Below, piece by piece: positions 7,365 through 14,218 of a stretch of 20,370 nt of DNA. Below the pieces are notes generated by a model, which had not been told where the DNA came from, did no database searches, and saw only the letters and a program-made list of their open reading frames with translations. Source of the stretch: Saprospiraceae bacterium (GTDB lineage Bacteria; Bacteroidota; Bacteroidia; Chitinophagales; Saprospiraceae); the NCBI GenBank assembly GCA_013002625.1, contig JABDJE010000125.1, forward strand, positions 1-20,370, in the 5' to 3' direction. The translations under genes and the position numbers were made by a program. Within the stretch, counting starts at the first letter, position 1. Each line of letters opens with the position of its first letter.

Positions 7365-9509
7365 CTAGCCTTCAATATATTTCACCGGACTTTGTGTATT
7401 ATAAAACATAAAGGACCACCTGTCTGCTTCCTCTTCGATGATCTTTGACGTCGGCTTACCTGCGCCGTGTCCAGCATCTGTTTCTATTCTCAATATAACC
7501 GGATTATCTCCGTCATGGCATTCCTGTAATCGAGCACCAAACTTGAAGGAATGTGCAGGCACAACACGATCATCATGATCTGCAGTTGTAATCATGGTAG
7601 CAGGATAATTCGTGCCAGGCTTCAAATTATGGAGCGGAGAATATGAATATAAATTCTCGAAATGCTCTTCTTCATCTGCTGAACCATATTCGGGTACCCA
7701 GCCCCATCCAACTGTAAACTTATGATAACGTAACATATCCATAACGCCTACTGCAGGAAATGCTACAGCAAATAAGTCAGGTCTTTGTGTCATGCAAGCT
7801 CCTACAAGCAGCCCACCGTTTGAACCTCCGGCAATTGCTAGTTTTTCTTTCGAAGTATATCTGTTATTGATCAAGTACTCTGCGGCTGCAATAAAATCAT
7901 CAAACACATTTTGCTTGTTATGCAACATGCCTGCCTTGTGCCACTCTTCACCAAATTCTCCTCCACCCCGTAAACTAGGCATTGCAAAGACACCGCCATT
8001 CTCCAGGAGTATTAATCTGGATGTAGAAAAATAAGGCGTCAAACTTACATTGAATCCTCCATATCCATAAAGGTATGTTGGGTTGTTACCATCCAGTTTC
8101 AGGTCGGTTTTATATACAATAAACATTGGAATTTTAGTCCCATCCTTACTTGTATAAAATACTTGTTTCTGTGTATAGTCATCTGGATTATACTTCAACT
8201 GAGATTCAAAAAATTCTGTTGATTCTCCTGAAGCAACATCAAACTTGTATATGGTATTTGGCGTAACAAATGATGTATAACTGTAAAAGAAGTGGTCATC
8301 ATCTTCTTCACCGCCAAATCCATTTGCTGAGCCCAGGCCTGGTAGTTTTATTCTTCTTTCATTGCCACCATCATAATCATATCTGTATATTCTGGTTGTC
8401 GCATTCTTTAGATAGCTGGCCCATAATTTCCCGCCGCCTGTTGACACGTTTTCAAGCGAATTTTTCTGTTCAGGTAAAATCTCTTTCCAGTTCTCTTTGG
8501 AAGGATCGCTGTATGGAACCTGGATTAATCTGTAATTGGGTGCATCTATATCCGTCAAAACCAGAAATTGGTCACCTATATTATGTACAACAGAGCTCTT
8601 ATTGTCAAAGCCAGAAAATAAAGCTTTAAACTCGGCGTTTGGTGTATCCAGATCTTTTACATAGGTCTCATATCCATCCGTTCCCGTCGATGCATAAAGC
8701 ACCAGATATTTTCTGTCCTCAGTGATGGAAGTAAAATGATACATTTTAGGTTTTTCTGGGTTAGAGAAAACCAGTACATCTTCAGATTGATCTGTTCCCA
8801 GTTTGTGATAATATACCGAGTGACCGGCATTGGCGGCAGATAATTCTGTTCCATCTTCAGGTGCAGGATAACGGCTGTAATAAAATCCATCATTTTTCCA
8901 TGAGGCTCCCGAGAATTTTACCCATTTCAGCACATCGGGTAATTTCTTTTTGCTTGCTATTTCCATTACATGAATTTCCTGCCAATCAGAGCCAGCATCC
9001 TGCCTGGAATACGCCATATATTTTTTATCCTCTGAAAATCCGATCAGATTAATAGCCACCGTTCCATCTTCAGACATGGCATTGGGGTCAAGCAAAACTT
9101 CTGGTTCTCCTTCCTCTCCTTTCTGGATATACAACACAGATTGATTTTGCAATCCATCATTTTTATAAAAGAAATAGTAATCTCCGGCCTTTGAAGGTGA
9201 GCTGAGCTTCACATAATTGAAAAGATCTTCGTAGCGATCCTTTATAGCGTCTCGATAAGGAATTTGTTCCAGATAGTCGAAGGTAACTTCGTTTTGGGCT
9301 TTAACCCATTCCTTTACATTGCTGGCTGTATCAATCTCAAGCCACCTGTAAGGATCGGCAACAGCGTTGCCATGGTAATCTTCAACTATACTTGAATCTT
9401 TATATGTCTCTGGGTATTCCACGGAAATGGTTTGATTATTAACAGACTCAGATGAGCTGCACGAAAAAAGTATAATCACAAACAGATAACAACAAATAAG
9501 TTTATGCAT
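7365..9509 (-). CDS. Prolyl oligopeptidase, S9A family lipoprotein
   Basis: This 714-residue serine peptidase has a seven-bladed beta-propeller (about 90-440) followed by an alpha/beta-hydrolase domain (about 450-710). It cleaves short peptides after proline. The catalytic triad is visible: Ser563 in AGGSNGG, Asp646 in TADHDDRVVP (with the substrate-binding Arg648) and His681 in TDAGHGAGKP. The N-terminus is a lipoprotein signal ending in VIILFSC, with the lipidated cysteine at about residue 17, so the enzyme is probably membrane-anchored in the periplasm or on the outer membrane. The gene is divergent from the unknown exported protein at 9620 and lies 5 bp upstream of cdaA. Confidence 0.95.
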   Translation of the reverse strand: MHKLICCYLFVIILFSCSSSESVNNQTISVEYPETYKDSSIVEDYHGNAVADPYRWLEIDTASNVKEWVKAQNEVTFDYLEQIPYRDAIKDRYEDLFNYVKLSSPSKAGDYYFFYKNDGLQNQSVLYIQKGEEGEPEVLLDPNAMSEDGTVAINLIGFSEDKKYMAYSRQDAGSDWQEIHVMEIASKKKLPDVLKWVKFSGASWKNDGFYYSRYPAPEDGTELSAANAGHSVYYHKLGTDQSEDVLVFSNPEKPKMYHFTSITEDRKYLVLYASTGTDGYETYVKDLDTPNAEFKALFSGFDNKSSVVHNIGDQFLVLTDIDAPNYRLIQVPYSDPSKENWKEILPEQKNSLENVSTGGGKLWASYLKNATTRIYRYDYDGGNERRIKLPGLGSANGFGGEEDDDHFFYSYTSFVTPNTIYKFDVASGESTEFFESQLKYNPDDYTQKQVFYTSKDGTKIPMFIVYKTDLKLDGNNPTYLYGYGGFNVSLTPYFSTSRLILLENGGVFAMPSLRGGGEFGEEWHKAGMLHNKQNVFDDFIAAAEYLINNRYTSKEKLAIAGGSNGGLLVGACMTQRPDLFAVAFPAVGVMDMLRYHKFTVGWGWVPEYGSADEEEHFENLYSYSPLHNLKPGTNYPATMITTADHDDRVVPAHSFKFGARLQECHDGDNPVILRIETDAGHGAGKPTSKIIEEEADRWSFMFYNTQSPVKYIEG

Positions 9510-9619
9510 TTGGACAATTTATATATTTACAAATCAATTGAATAAAGGCAAAGATTTAGTATTTCTTTGCCGTGCGCGTCTAAATTATTGTATTTCGCAT
9601 TGATAACGAGTTATTTTCG

Positions 9620-10216
9620 ATGAAATTTAGTTTGATCTATCTATTTTCTCTGGCATTCCTTGCTTCTAATGCACAATTGGATTCAAAGTACGATTTCAAT
9701 TCACCAGAATATGAAAATCAATATCTAGAGCATTCTCCTGATTGTGCGTTCAAGTTGCTCAAATCCAATCTACCTTCTGTGGAAATGGAACCGAGAACAT
9801 TGTTCTATTATACACATCCCAAATTAAAAAGCATCCTTAAGGATGAGCAATTGATGGAAGGACAGGCCCATTTGTATAAAGTTGAGGAGAACATTTTTCT
9901 GGTACTAGACTTCTATATAAATTCTTTAAATGCTAAAAAAAGTTACGGCGACCTTGATGCTCAAAGTCAAATCAAAATCAGCTTTGATAATGAGGAATAC
10001 ATTTATCTTGAAAATATTGAACGCGACAGGGGACGTGTTGACAGGCGAGGAGGCAAGACAGAATATCAGGGCGTGTATCCGATTCCGAAATCAAAACTTA
10101 AACAACTTAGAAAACATTTCATTTATAAAATGGGTGTTATGTGGGAGGAAGGTTATGAGGTTTATAATGTTATAAATATTGACTTAATAAAAAATCAAAT
10201 ATCGTGTCTGGAGTAA
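9620..10216 (+). CDS. Exported protein of unknown function
   Basis: I do not recognise a family for this 198-residue protein. It opens with a signal peptide (MKFSLIYLFSLAFLASNAQ, likely cleaved after residue 19) and has no further membrane segment. It should therefore reach the periplasm or outer surface. The mature part is mixed in charge, with predicted beta-rich stretches and a basic segment (RDRGRVDRRGGK) at about 135-146. Two cysteines remain in the mature protein, Cys42 and Cys196. The gene ends 2 bp before the miaE ATG, so the three plus-strand genes are probably translated from one message. The coding call rests on an intact frame, the signal peptide and the tight operon spacing. Confidence 0.75.
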   Translation: MKFSLIYLFSLAFLASNAQLDSKYDFNSPEYENQYLEHSPDCAFKLLKSNLPSVEMEPRTLFYYTHPKLKSILKDEQLMEGQAHLYKVEENIFLVLDFYINSLNAKKSYGDLDAQSQIKISFDNEEYIYLENIERDRGRVDRRGGKTEYQGVYPIPKSKLKQLRKHFIYKMGVMWEEGYEVYNVINIDLIKNQISCLE

Positions 10217-10218
10217 AA

Positions 10219-10800
10219 ATGCTGGGATTAAAACTCCCAACTGATCCGAGGTGGGTAAATCTTGCGGAAAAAGATTTAGAAGAAATATTGACTGACCATG
10301 CCTATTGCGAGCAGAAAGCGGCGACCAACTGCATATCGCTGATCCAAAAATATCCTGATAAAAAAGAGATGGTAAGGGCCCTCGCTCCTATCGTCGATGA
10401 GGAATGGAGTCACTTCAGACTTGTATTAAAGGAATTGGAAAAAAGAGAGCTAGATCTGGGATATCAACGCAAAGATGAATATGTAAACAAGCTTCTCACT
10501 TTTCAAAAAAAAGGCGGTTCCCGTGATGAAAGTTTGGTAGAAAGGTTGCTTATCTGTGCATTGATAGAAGCCAGAAGCTGTGAGCGATTCCGTCTTCTAA
10601 GCCTGCACATAAATGACGATAATTTGAAGGAATTTTATCATGGATTTATGATATCGGAAGCAGGGCATTACCGACTTTTTATCGACCTGGCCAAGCATTA
10701 TGGTAATGAGGAGGATGTCCAAAAAAGATGGCAGGAATATCTTGATTTTGAAGCTTCCATAATGGATGATCTTGCTTTACGCGGAGACCGAATGCATTGA
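10219..10800 (+). CDS. miaE: tRNA-(ms2io6A)-hydroxylase MiaE
   Basis: This 193-residue non-heme diiron monooxygenase hydroxylates the isopentenyl group of 2-methylthio-N6-isopentenyl-adenosine at position 37 of tRNA. The expected four-helix ligand set is present: Glu31 in AYCEQKAA, Glu62 and His65 in EEWSHFR, Glu117 in LIEARSCERF, and Glu147 and His150 in SEAGHYRLF. I start at the ATG at 10219, 2 bp after the preceding stop. A GTG at 10204 would add five residues and overlap that gene. The reaction needs MiaA and MiaB products made elsewhere, and oxygen, which points to an aerobic host. The next gene begins 1 bp after the stop. Confidence 0.93.
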   Translation: MLGLKLPTDPRWVNLAEKDLEEILTDHAYCEQKAATNCISLIQKYPDKKEMVRALAPIVDEEWSHFRLVLKELEKRELDLGYQRKDEYVNKLLTFQKKGGSRDESLVERLLICALIEARSCERFRLLSLHINDDNLKEFYHGFMISEAGHYRLFIDLAKHYGNEEDVQKRWQEYLDFEASIMDDLALRGDRMH

Positions 10801-10801
10801 T

Positions 10802-11386
10802 ATGAAATCGAATTTGAATGCTGATTTTTGGAATGATCGTTACCGCAATGGTATGATTGGCTGGGACCTGGGTTATCCTTCCACGCCGATCAAAGAATAT
10901 GTCGATCAAATTCAGGATAAGGAGATTAAAATCTTGATTCCCGGTGCTGGGAATGCCTATGAGGCGGAATATCTATTCGAGCAAGGCTTTACCAATGTCA
11001 ATGTGCTCGATATTTCAGAAGCGGCCATAACTTCTTTCAAGTCACGTGTCCCTGACTTTCCAGATGACAAAATTATACATCAGGATTTCTTTGAACACAC
11101 AGGCCAATATGATCTCATTCTGGAACAAACATTTTTCTGTGCCCTGAACCCAGAATTAAGGTCGGCATATGCTTACAAGGTATACGATTTATTATCAGAT
11201 GGTGGCTTATTGACAGGGGTCCTGTTTAATGTTGTATTTGATAAACCAGGTCCTCCATTTGGAGGTAAGGACGAATCTTACAGAGCCATATTCTGCCCTT
11301 ATTTTCAAATTGAAATTATGGCACCATGTTACAACTCAATAGCGCCTCGAGCAGGTGCTGAGTTATTTATTAAATTGAGAAAGTAA
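10802..11386 (+). CDS. TPMT-family S-adenosylmethionine methyltransferase (thiol/halide type)
   Basis: This 195-residue class I methyltransferase belongs to the thiopurine methyltransferase superfamily. The N-terminal WNDRYRNGMIGWDLGYPSTP (10-29) is the family's substrate lid. LIPGAGNAYEAEYL (45-58) is the glycine-rich cofactor loop, followed by the acidic VLDIS (68-72). The stretch DLILEQTFFCALNPELR (104-120) and the GPPFGG segment (150-155) resemble plant halide/thiol methyltransferases more than human TPMT. The acceptor could be sulfide, a thiol, a halide or a metalloid; the sequence does not decide this. I start at the ATG at 10802, 1 bp after the miaE stop. An upstream ATG at 10766 would add 12 residues and overlap miaE. 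Confidence 0.86.
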   Translation: MKSNLNADFWNDRYRNGMIGWDLGYPSTPIKEYVDQIQDKEIKILIPGAGNAYEAEYLFEQGFTNVNVLDISEAAITSFKSRVPDFPDDKIIHQDFFEHTGQYDLILEQTFFCALNPELRSAYAYKVYDLLSDGGLLTGVLFNVVFDKPGPPFGGKDESYRAIFCPYFQIEIMAPCYNSIAPRAGAELFIKLRK

Positions 11387-11393
11387 GCTAAGC

Positions 11394-12416
11394 TTAGACT
11401 GCAGTCAGACCTTCCTTTTTCTCCATGCCTTTAAAGAAGTCGTTTTCAGAAGACGAGCTTACATTGATCCCTCCTCTATCATCACGTGTAACGCGAGAGA
11501 ACAAGGACAGTTCTTTGTCAAAAAGAAATTTCAAAAGCAATTTAGACCATGAAGTATGGTAATACAATGTATCATAATAGTCTGAAGCTATTTCTCTTAC
11601 TTTAGGCAGATTATTCCAGGGAATATATGAAAAGTCATGATGCTCATTATGGTAACCTACATTGAAAGCAAGCTTATTTAAAGGTCCATAATAGCTGTAT
11701 GTTTCCTGAGGAGCCGCAACCAAATAATGTTCCTGAATCCATCTTGCACCCAAAGGGTGTAAACCAACAGAGAAAAAGAATGAAGCAACCATATATACAA
11801 GTGCCATAGGCCCCACGAAAATGAACAGAAGCACATTGACCCCCATTACAGTGATCAAATTCATCCATACCCATGCAGAGTTAAACTGGATCTCTTTAAG
11901 CCTTGGAGGTCTCAATGCTTGAAAAAGAGGAAATAACAACAGCCAAATTGATTTTCCGATAAAATTGGAACCAATTAAGCGTGCTTCCCATCTCGAAGGC
12001 AGATCCGCATCGATGTCATAATGACCTTGAAATGCGTGGTGCTTTAAATGATATTTTCTAAAGGATACCGAACTTGGAAAAGCATTCGGGATATCGCACA
12101 TAATACCACCCCAAAGATTGGCAATGCGGCTTTTGAATACCATATTGTGTGTAAACTCATGAATTAAGACAAACAGAGCATGGTTAGCAAATGCACCTAC
12201 CAAATAAGCCGCAATAAGCACAACCCACCAAGCTTGATCTCTAAGTAAAAACGCAATACCAAGTTGACCTGAAACGATCAGAAGCGCCCACCAAAAGGTG
12301 TTGGGATTTTTTCCCATGAGCTTCTTAATTTCAGGGTATTTGCGAATAATATCCTTTGTTCTTTGGATATGGGGTTCTTCCTGAGAGGAATGCTGAAAAT
12401 CAGTGTTATGTGCCAT
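11394..12416 (-). CDS. Sphingolipid delta-4 desaturase-like membrane fatty-acid desaturase
   Basis: This 340-residue integral membrane di-iron desaturase has three histidine boxes: HEFTH (86-90), HLKHH (123-127) and HNEHH (256-260). Several hydrophobic helices lie at about 41-57, 63-85, 150-168 and 183-217. The region at residues 16-38 (RTKDIIRKYPEIKKLMG) resembles the Lipid_DES N-terminal domain of DEGS1. ETYSYYGPLN (238-247) and FNVGYHNEHHDF (251-262) are close to hallmark stretches of eukaryotic dihydroceramide delta-4 desaturases, by memory of that family. The likely substrate is a dihydroceramide or sphinganine-type lipid, but other acyl substrates remain possible. An in-phylum use would fit, because many Bacteroidota make sphingolipids. 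Its 3' end abuts the methyltransferase gene, 7 bp away on the opposite strand. Confidence 0.87.
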   Translation of the reverse strand: MAHNTDFQHSSQEEPHIQRTKDIIRKYPEIKKLMGKNPNTFWWALLIVSGQLGIAFLLRDQAWWVVLIAAYLVGAFANHALFVLIHEFTHNMVFKSRIANLWGGIMCDIPNAFPSSVSFRKYHLKHHAFQGHYDIDADLPSRWEARLIGSNFIGKSIWLLLFPLFQALRPPRLKEIQFNSAWVWMNLITVMGVNVLLFIFVGPMALVYMVASFFFSVGLHPLGARWIQEHYLVAAPQETYSYYGPLNKLAFNVGYHNEHHDFSYIPWNNLPKVREIASDYYDTLYYHTSWSKLLLKFLFDKELSLFSRVTRDDRGGINVSSSSENDFFKGMEKKEGLTAV

Positions 12417-12431
12417 ATTTTAAAATATGCT

Positions 12432-12439
12432 CAAAATTA
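12432..12439 (-). promoter_or_regulatory. Candidate -7 element for the desaturase gene
   Basis: On the minus strand TAATTTTG matches TAnnTTTG exactly and ends 15 bases before the ATG at 12416. No convincing TTG/TTTG -33 element sits at the right distance upstream, so the site is either weak or activator-dependent. If it is real, the desaturase can be transcribed separately from the small gene upstream. Confidence 0.35.
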
Positions 12440-12503
12440 ACCATTCTGAGATACTTTATCTATAGCTGAAAAAGTAAAAAATTCTTTAGAATTAGTTTAA
12501 ATA

Positions 12504-12842
12504 CTAATCTTCTGCCTCATGTTCTTCTTCTCCAACCGGTTCGTCAGATGACGTAACATAAGACCTGTGCGTATCTAAATCATAGTAAAAGAAAAGTGGT
12601 TTTTCATAACGCATGATATCAACATAGTTGTAATATTTATCCAGATTGATATATGTATGGTAATCTCTGAAATTTCCTTTTGGAATAACATGGTTTTCAG
12701 GCAATTCTCCACGCATAAAATGCATATAAGCAGCACCATCGTCTAATTTGATCATTATGGTAGCTTCAGAGTTTTCCTCAGAGATGTTGTTATGCAATGT
12801 TATCTTGTAGAAAGTAAATTCTTCTATTACAAAATTTGACAT
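12504..12842 (-). CDS. Small acidic protein of unknown function
   Basis: I do not recognise this 112-residue protein. It has no signal peptide or membrane segment, so it is probably cytosolic. It is rich in aromatic residues (tyrosine and phenylalanine clusters at about 60-92, including DKYYNYVDIMRYEKPLFFYYD) and ends in a strongly acidic tail (EEEHEAED). The segment at about 18-45, with alternating charged and hydrophobic residues, suggests a beta-sheet fold. The start is the ATG at 12842. It is oriented with the desaturase gene, 87 bp upstream of it, and divergent from cmk across 136 bp. The coding call rests on an intact frame of sensible composition in an otherwise empty slot. Confidence 0.7.
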   Translation of the reverse strand: MSNFVIEEFTFYKITLHNNISEENSEATIMIKLDDGAAYMHFMRGELPENHVIPKGNFRDYHTYINLDKYYNYVDIMRYEKPLFFYYDLDTHRSYVTSSDEPVGEEEHEAED

Positions 12843-12922
12843 ATTGGATCTATTTATGAGCTTATGAAAGTACGGAATGTAGTTCTATTTTTCATCAAAT
12901 GTTTTAAAAATAGGCGACATAA

Positions 12923-12950
12923 TTTGTGACAATCTAAAAGCCTATATTTG
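12923..12950 (+). promoter_or_regulatory. Bacteroidota-type promoter for cmk
   Basis: TATATTTG at 12943-12950 matches TAnnTTTG exactly, and TTTG at 12923-12926 serves as the -33 element with a 16-base spacer, slightly short. Transcription would start near 12956, about 23 bases before the TTG start codon. Confidence 0.5.
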
Positions 12951-12978
12951 TAAGCCCAATTAAGTCATTATTGCATTT

Positions 12979-13653
12979 TTGGAAAAGAAAATAAATATAG
13001 CAATTGATGGTTTTTCATCCTGTGGGAAATCTACACTGGCCAAGGACCTGGCGAAAGCTTTGGCTTACATCTATATAGACTCTGGAGCCATGTACAGGGC
13101 CGTAACATTGTTTTTCTTGCAGAATAGCATCGATTTCAACAATAGCGATCAGGTAGAAGATGCCTTGGAGAAAATATTGCTTGAAATAAAGCATACGGAA
13201 TCTGGATTCAGAATGATTTTGAATGGAATGGATGTCACAGAGCAAATTGTGCGTATTGAAGTTTCGCAATCTGTCTCAGAAGTGGCGGCAATTTCGGCAG
13301 TCCGCAAAAAACTCGTTGAAATTCAACAAAAGCTAGGAGAGCAAAAAGGTGTAGTAATGGATGGCAGGGATATAGGCACCGTGGTCTTCCCACATGCGGA
13401 GGTTAAGATATTTGTCACAGCCAATGTTGAAATCCGAGCTCAAAGGAGGTACGATGAACTTGAACGTCGTGGTATGCCGGCTCGTATTGAAACGGTCAAA
13501 GAAAATCTAAAACACCGAGATCACATTGACTCCACAAGAGCAGATAGTCCTCTAACGCAGGCAAGTGATGCCCTACTCCTGGACAACAGTTATATGAGTC
13601 GCGAAGAGCAATTATTTGTCGCTAAGAAAATAGTCGAAGAAAAGCTGCGTTAA
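12979..13653 (+). CDS. cmk: Cytidylate kinase
   Basis: This 224-residue cytosolic kinase phosphorylates CMP and dCMP to the diphosphates, supplying RNA and DNA synthesis. The P-loop GFSSCGKST is at residues 11-19, IDSGAMYRAV (about 33-42) is the nucleotide-binding segment, and MDGRDIGTVVFP (about 131-142) is a signature stretch. The RRYDELERRG segment near 154 and the arginine in DSTRADSPL near 181 are typical of the lid and substrate site. The start is TTG at 12979: reading upstream in frame gives only TTT, GCA, ATT, ATT and GTC before a TAA, and the distance to the P-loop is normal. It is a single-gene unit with its own promoter and a hairpin downstream. Confidence 0.95.
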   Translation: MEKKINIAIDGFSSCGKSTLAKDLAKALAYIYIDSGAMYRAVTLFFLQNSIDFNNSDQVEDALEKILLEIKHTESGFRMILNGMDVTEQIVRIEVSQSVSEVAAISAVRKKLVEIQQKLGEQKGVVMDGRDIGTVVFPHAEVKIFVTANVEIRAQRRYDELERRGMPARIETVKENLKHRDHIDSTRADSPLTQASDALLLDNSYMSREEQLFVAKKIVEEKLR

Positions 13654-13661
13654 ATACAAAA

Positions 13662-13699
13662 GGGAGTCGAATGAACTCCAACTCCCTCATTCGATTTTT
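13662..13699 (+). terminator. Terminator after cmk, with an alternative stem
   Basis: CGAATGA (13668-13674) pairs perfectly with TCATTCG (13687-13693) around a 12-base loop and is followed by ATTTTT, a plausible intrinsic terminator 15 bases past the cmk stop. A competing stem can form between GGGAGT (13662-13667) and ACTCCC (13681-13686). The two stems interleave, so they are either alternatives or a pseudoknot. Confidence 0.55.
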
Positions 13700-13832
13700 A
13701 AATATTGTTGTTATCGAATTGCAATAGCTATCGCTATACTGTATTGATACTCAGTCCATGATAAATGTTGCCTGAGATAAGTGTTAAACCTGAATTCTAC
13801 AACATATATAGAGTAATCAATATGATAACAAT

Positions 13833-13859
13833 AAAAAAGGGCTCCAAATTGGAGCCCTT
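13833..13859 (-). terminator. Intrinsic terminator of the giant surface-protein gene
   Basis: Read on the minus strand, a perfect 9-bp stem AAGGGCTCC / GGAGCCCTT (13859-13851 with 13845-13837) closes a five-base AT loop. It runs into a run of six T residues (13838-13833), the last two coming from the stem. It lies about 40 bases past the stop codon at 13901 and is the clearest terminator in the window. Confidence 0.85.
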
Positions 13860-13900
13860 GACTTTCTTAAATAATTCTATTTGATCTTATATAAAGCGTA

Positions 13901-14218
13901 TTATCTGATCACGGTTAAATCGCCCACCTCTACTACTTTTCTTCCTTCTACTTCCATTTCGATAAGGTAAACATAGACGCCATCTTCGACCAGTCCATCA
14001 CTATCACCCCAGGCTCCATCCCAATTAAGGAACCACTTAACGGATTCACCATCCTGCTCTGAGTCAATAGCATCTAAAGTATATACTTTCTCTCCCCATC
14101 TGTCAAAGATATCTACACTGCTTACTGTAATACCTGTTCCTTTAGTCCACATGACAAAGTTTGTATTGGCATTGTCAGTTTGCGATGTAGGAACGATTAC
14201 ATTTGGTATATACCACTT
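13901..14218 (-). other. Type IX secretion type B C-terminal sorting domain
   Basis: This covers the last 105 residues of the giant protein. It begins WYIPNVIVPTS, where the usual IPNVFTPNGDG stretch is degenerate: QTDNANTNF replaces the NGDGxND part. It continues with VSSVDIFDRWGEKVYTL, NWDGAWGDSDG and DGVYVYLIEMEVEG, and ends in VGDLTVIR. The pattern is that of the gliding-motility-associated C-terminal domain family, which directs export through the type IX machinery in Bacteroidota. Confidence 0.9.

Larger units (their letters stand above)
13654..13900. other. Convergent intergenic gap, no gene seen
   Basis: This 247-bp space lies between the ends of cmk and the giant surface-protein gene. 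It carries one terminator-like hairpin near each gene end. The AT-rich middle (about 13700-13832) holds no reading frame or RNA gene that I can support, only a short ATAGC/GCTAT stem at 13724-13737. Confidence 0.6.

Noticed and set aside
7792..8629. Plus-strand open frames opposite the prolyl oligopeptidase
   Set aside because: The minus strand encodes the intact catalytic domain and propeller; the plus-strand products have no recognisable features.
13724..13737. ATAGC-TATC-GCTAT hairpin in the convergent gap
   Set aside because: The stem is only five base pairs with no T-run or flanking signal; it is likely to occur by chance in AT-rich DNA.
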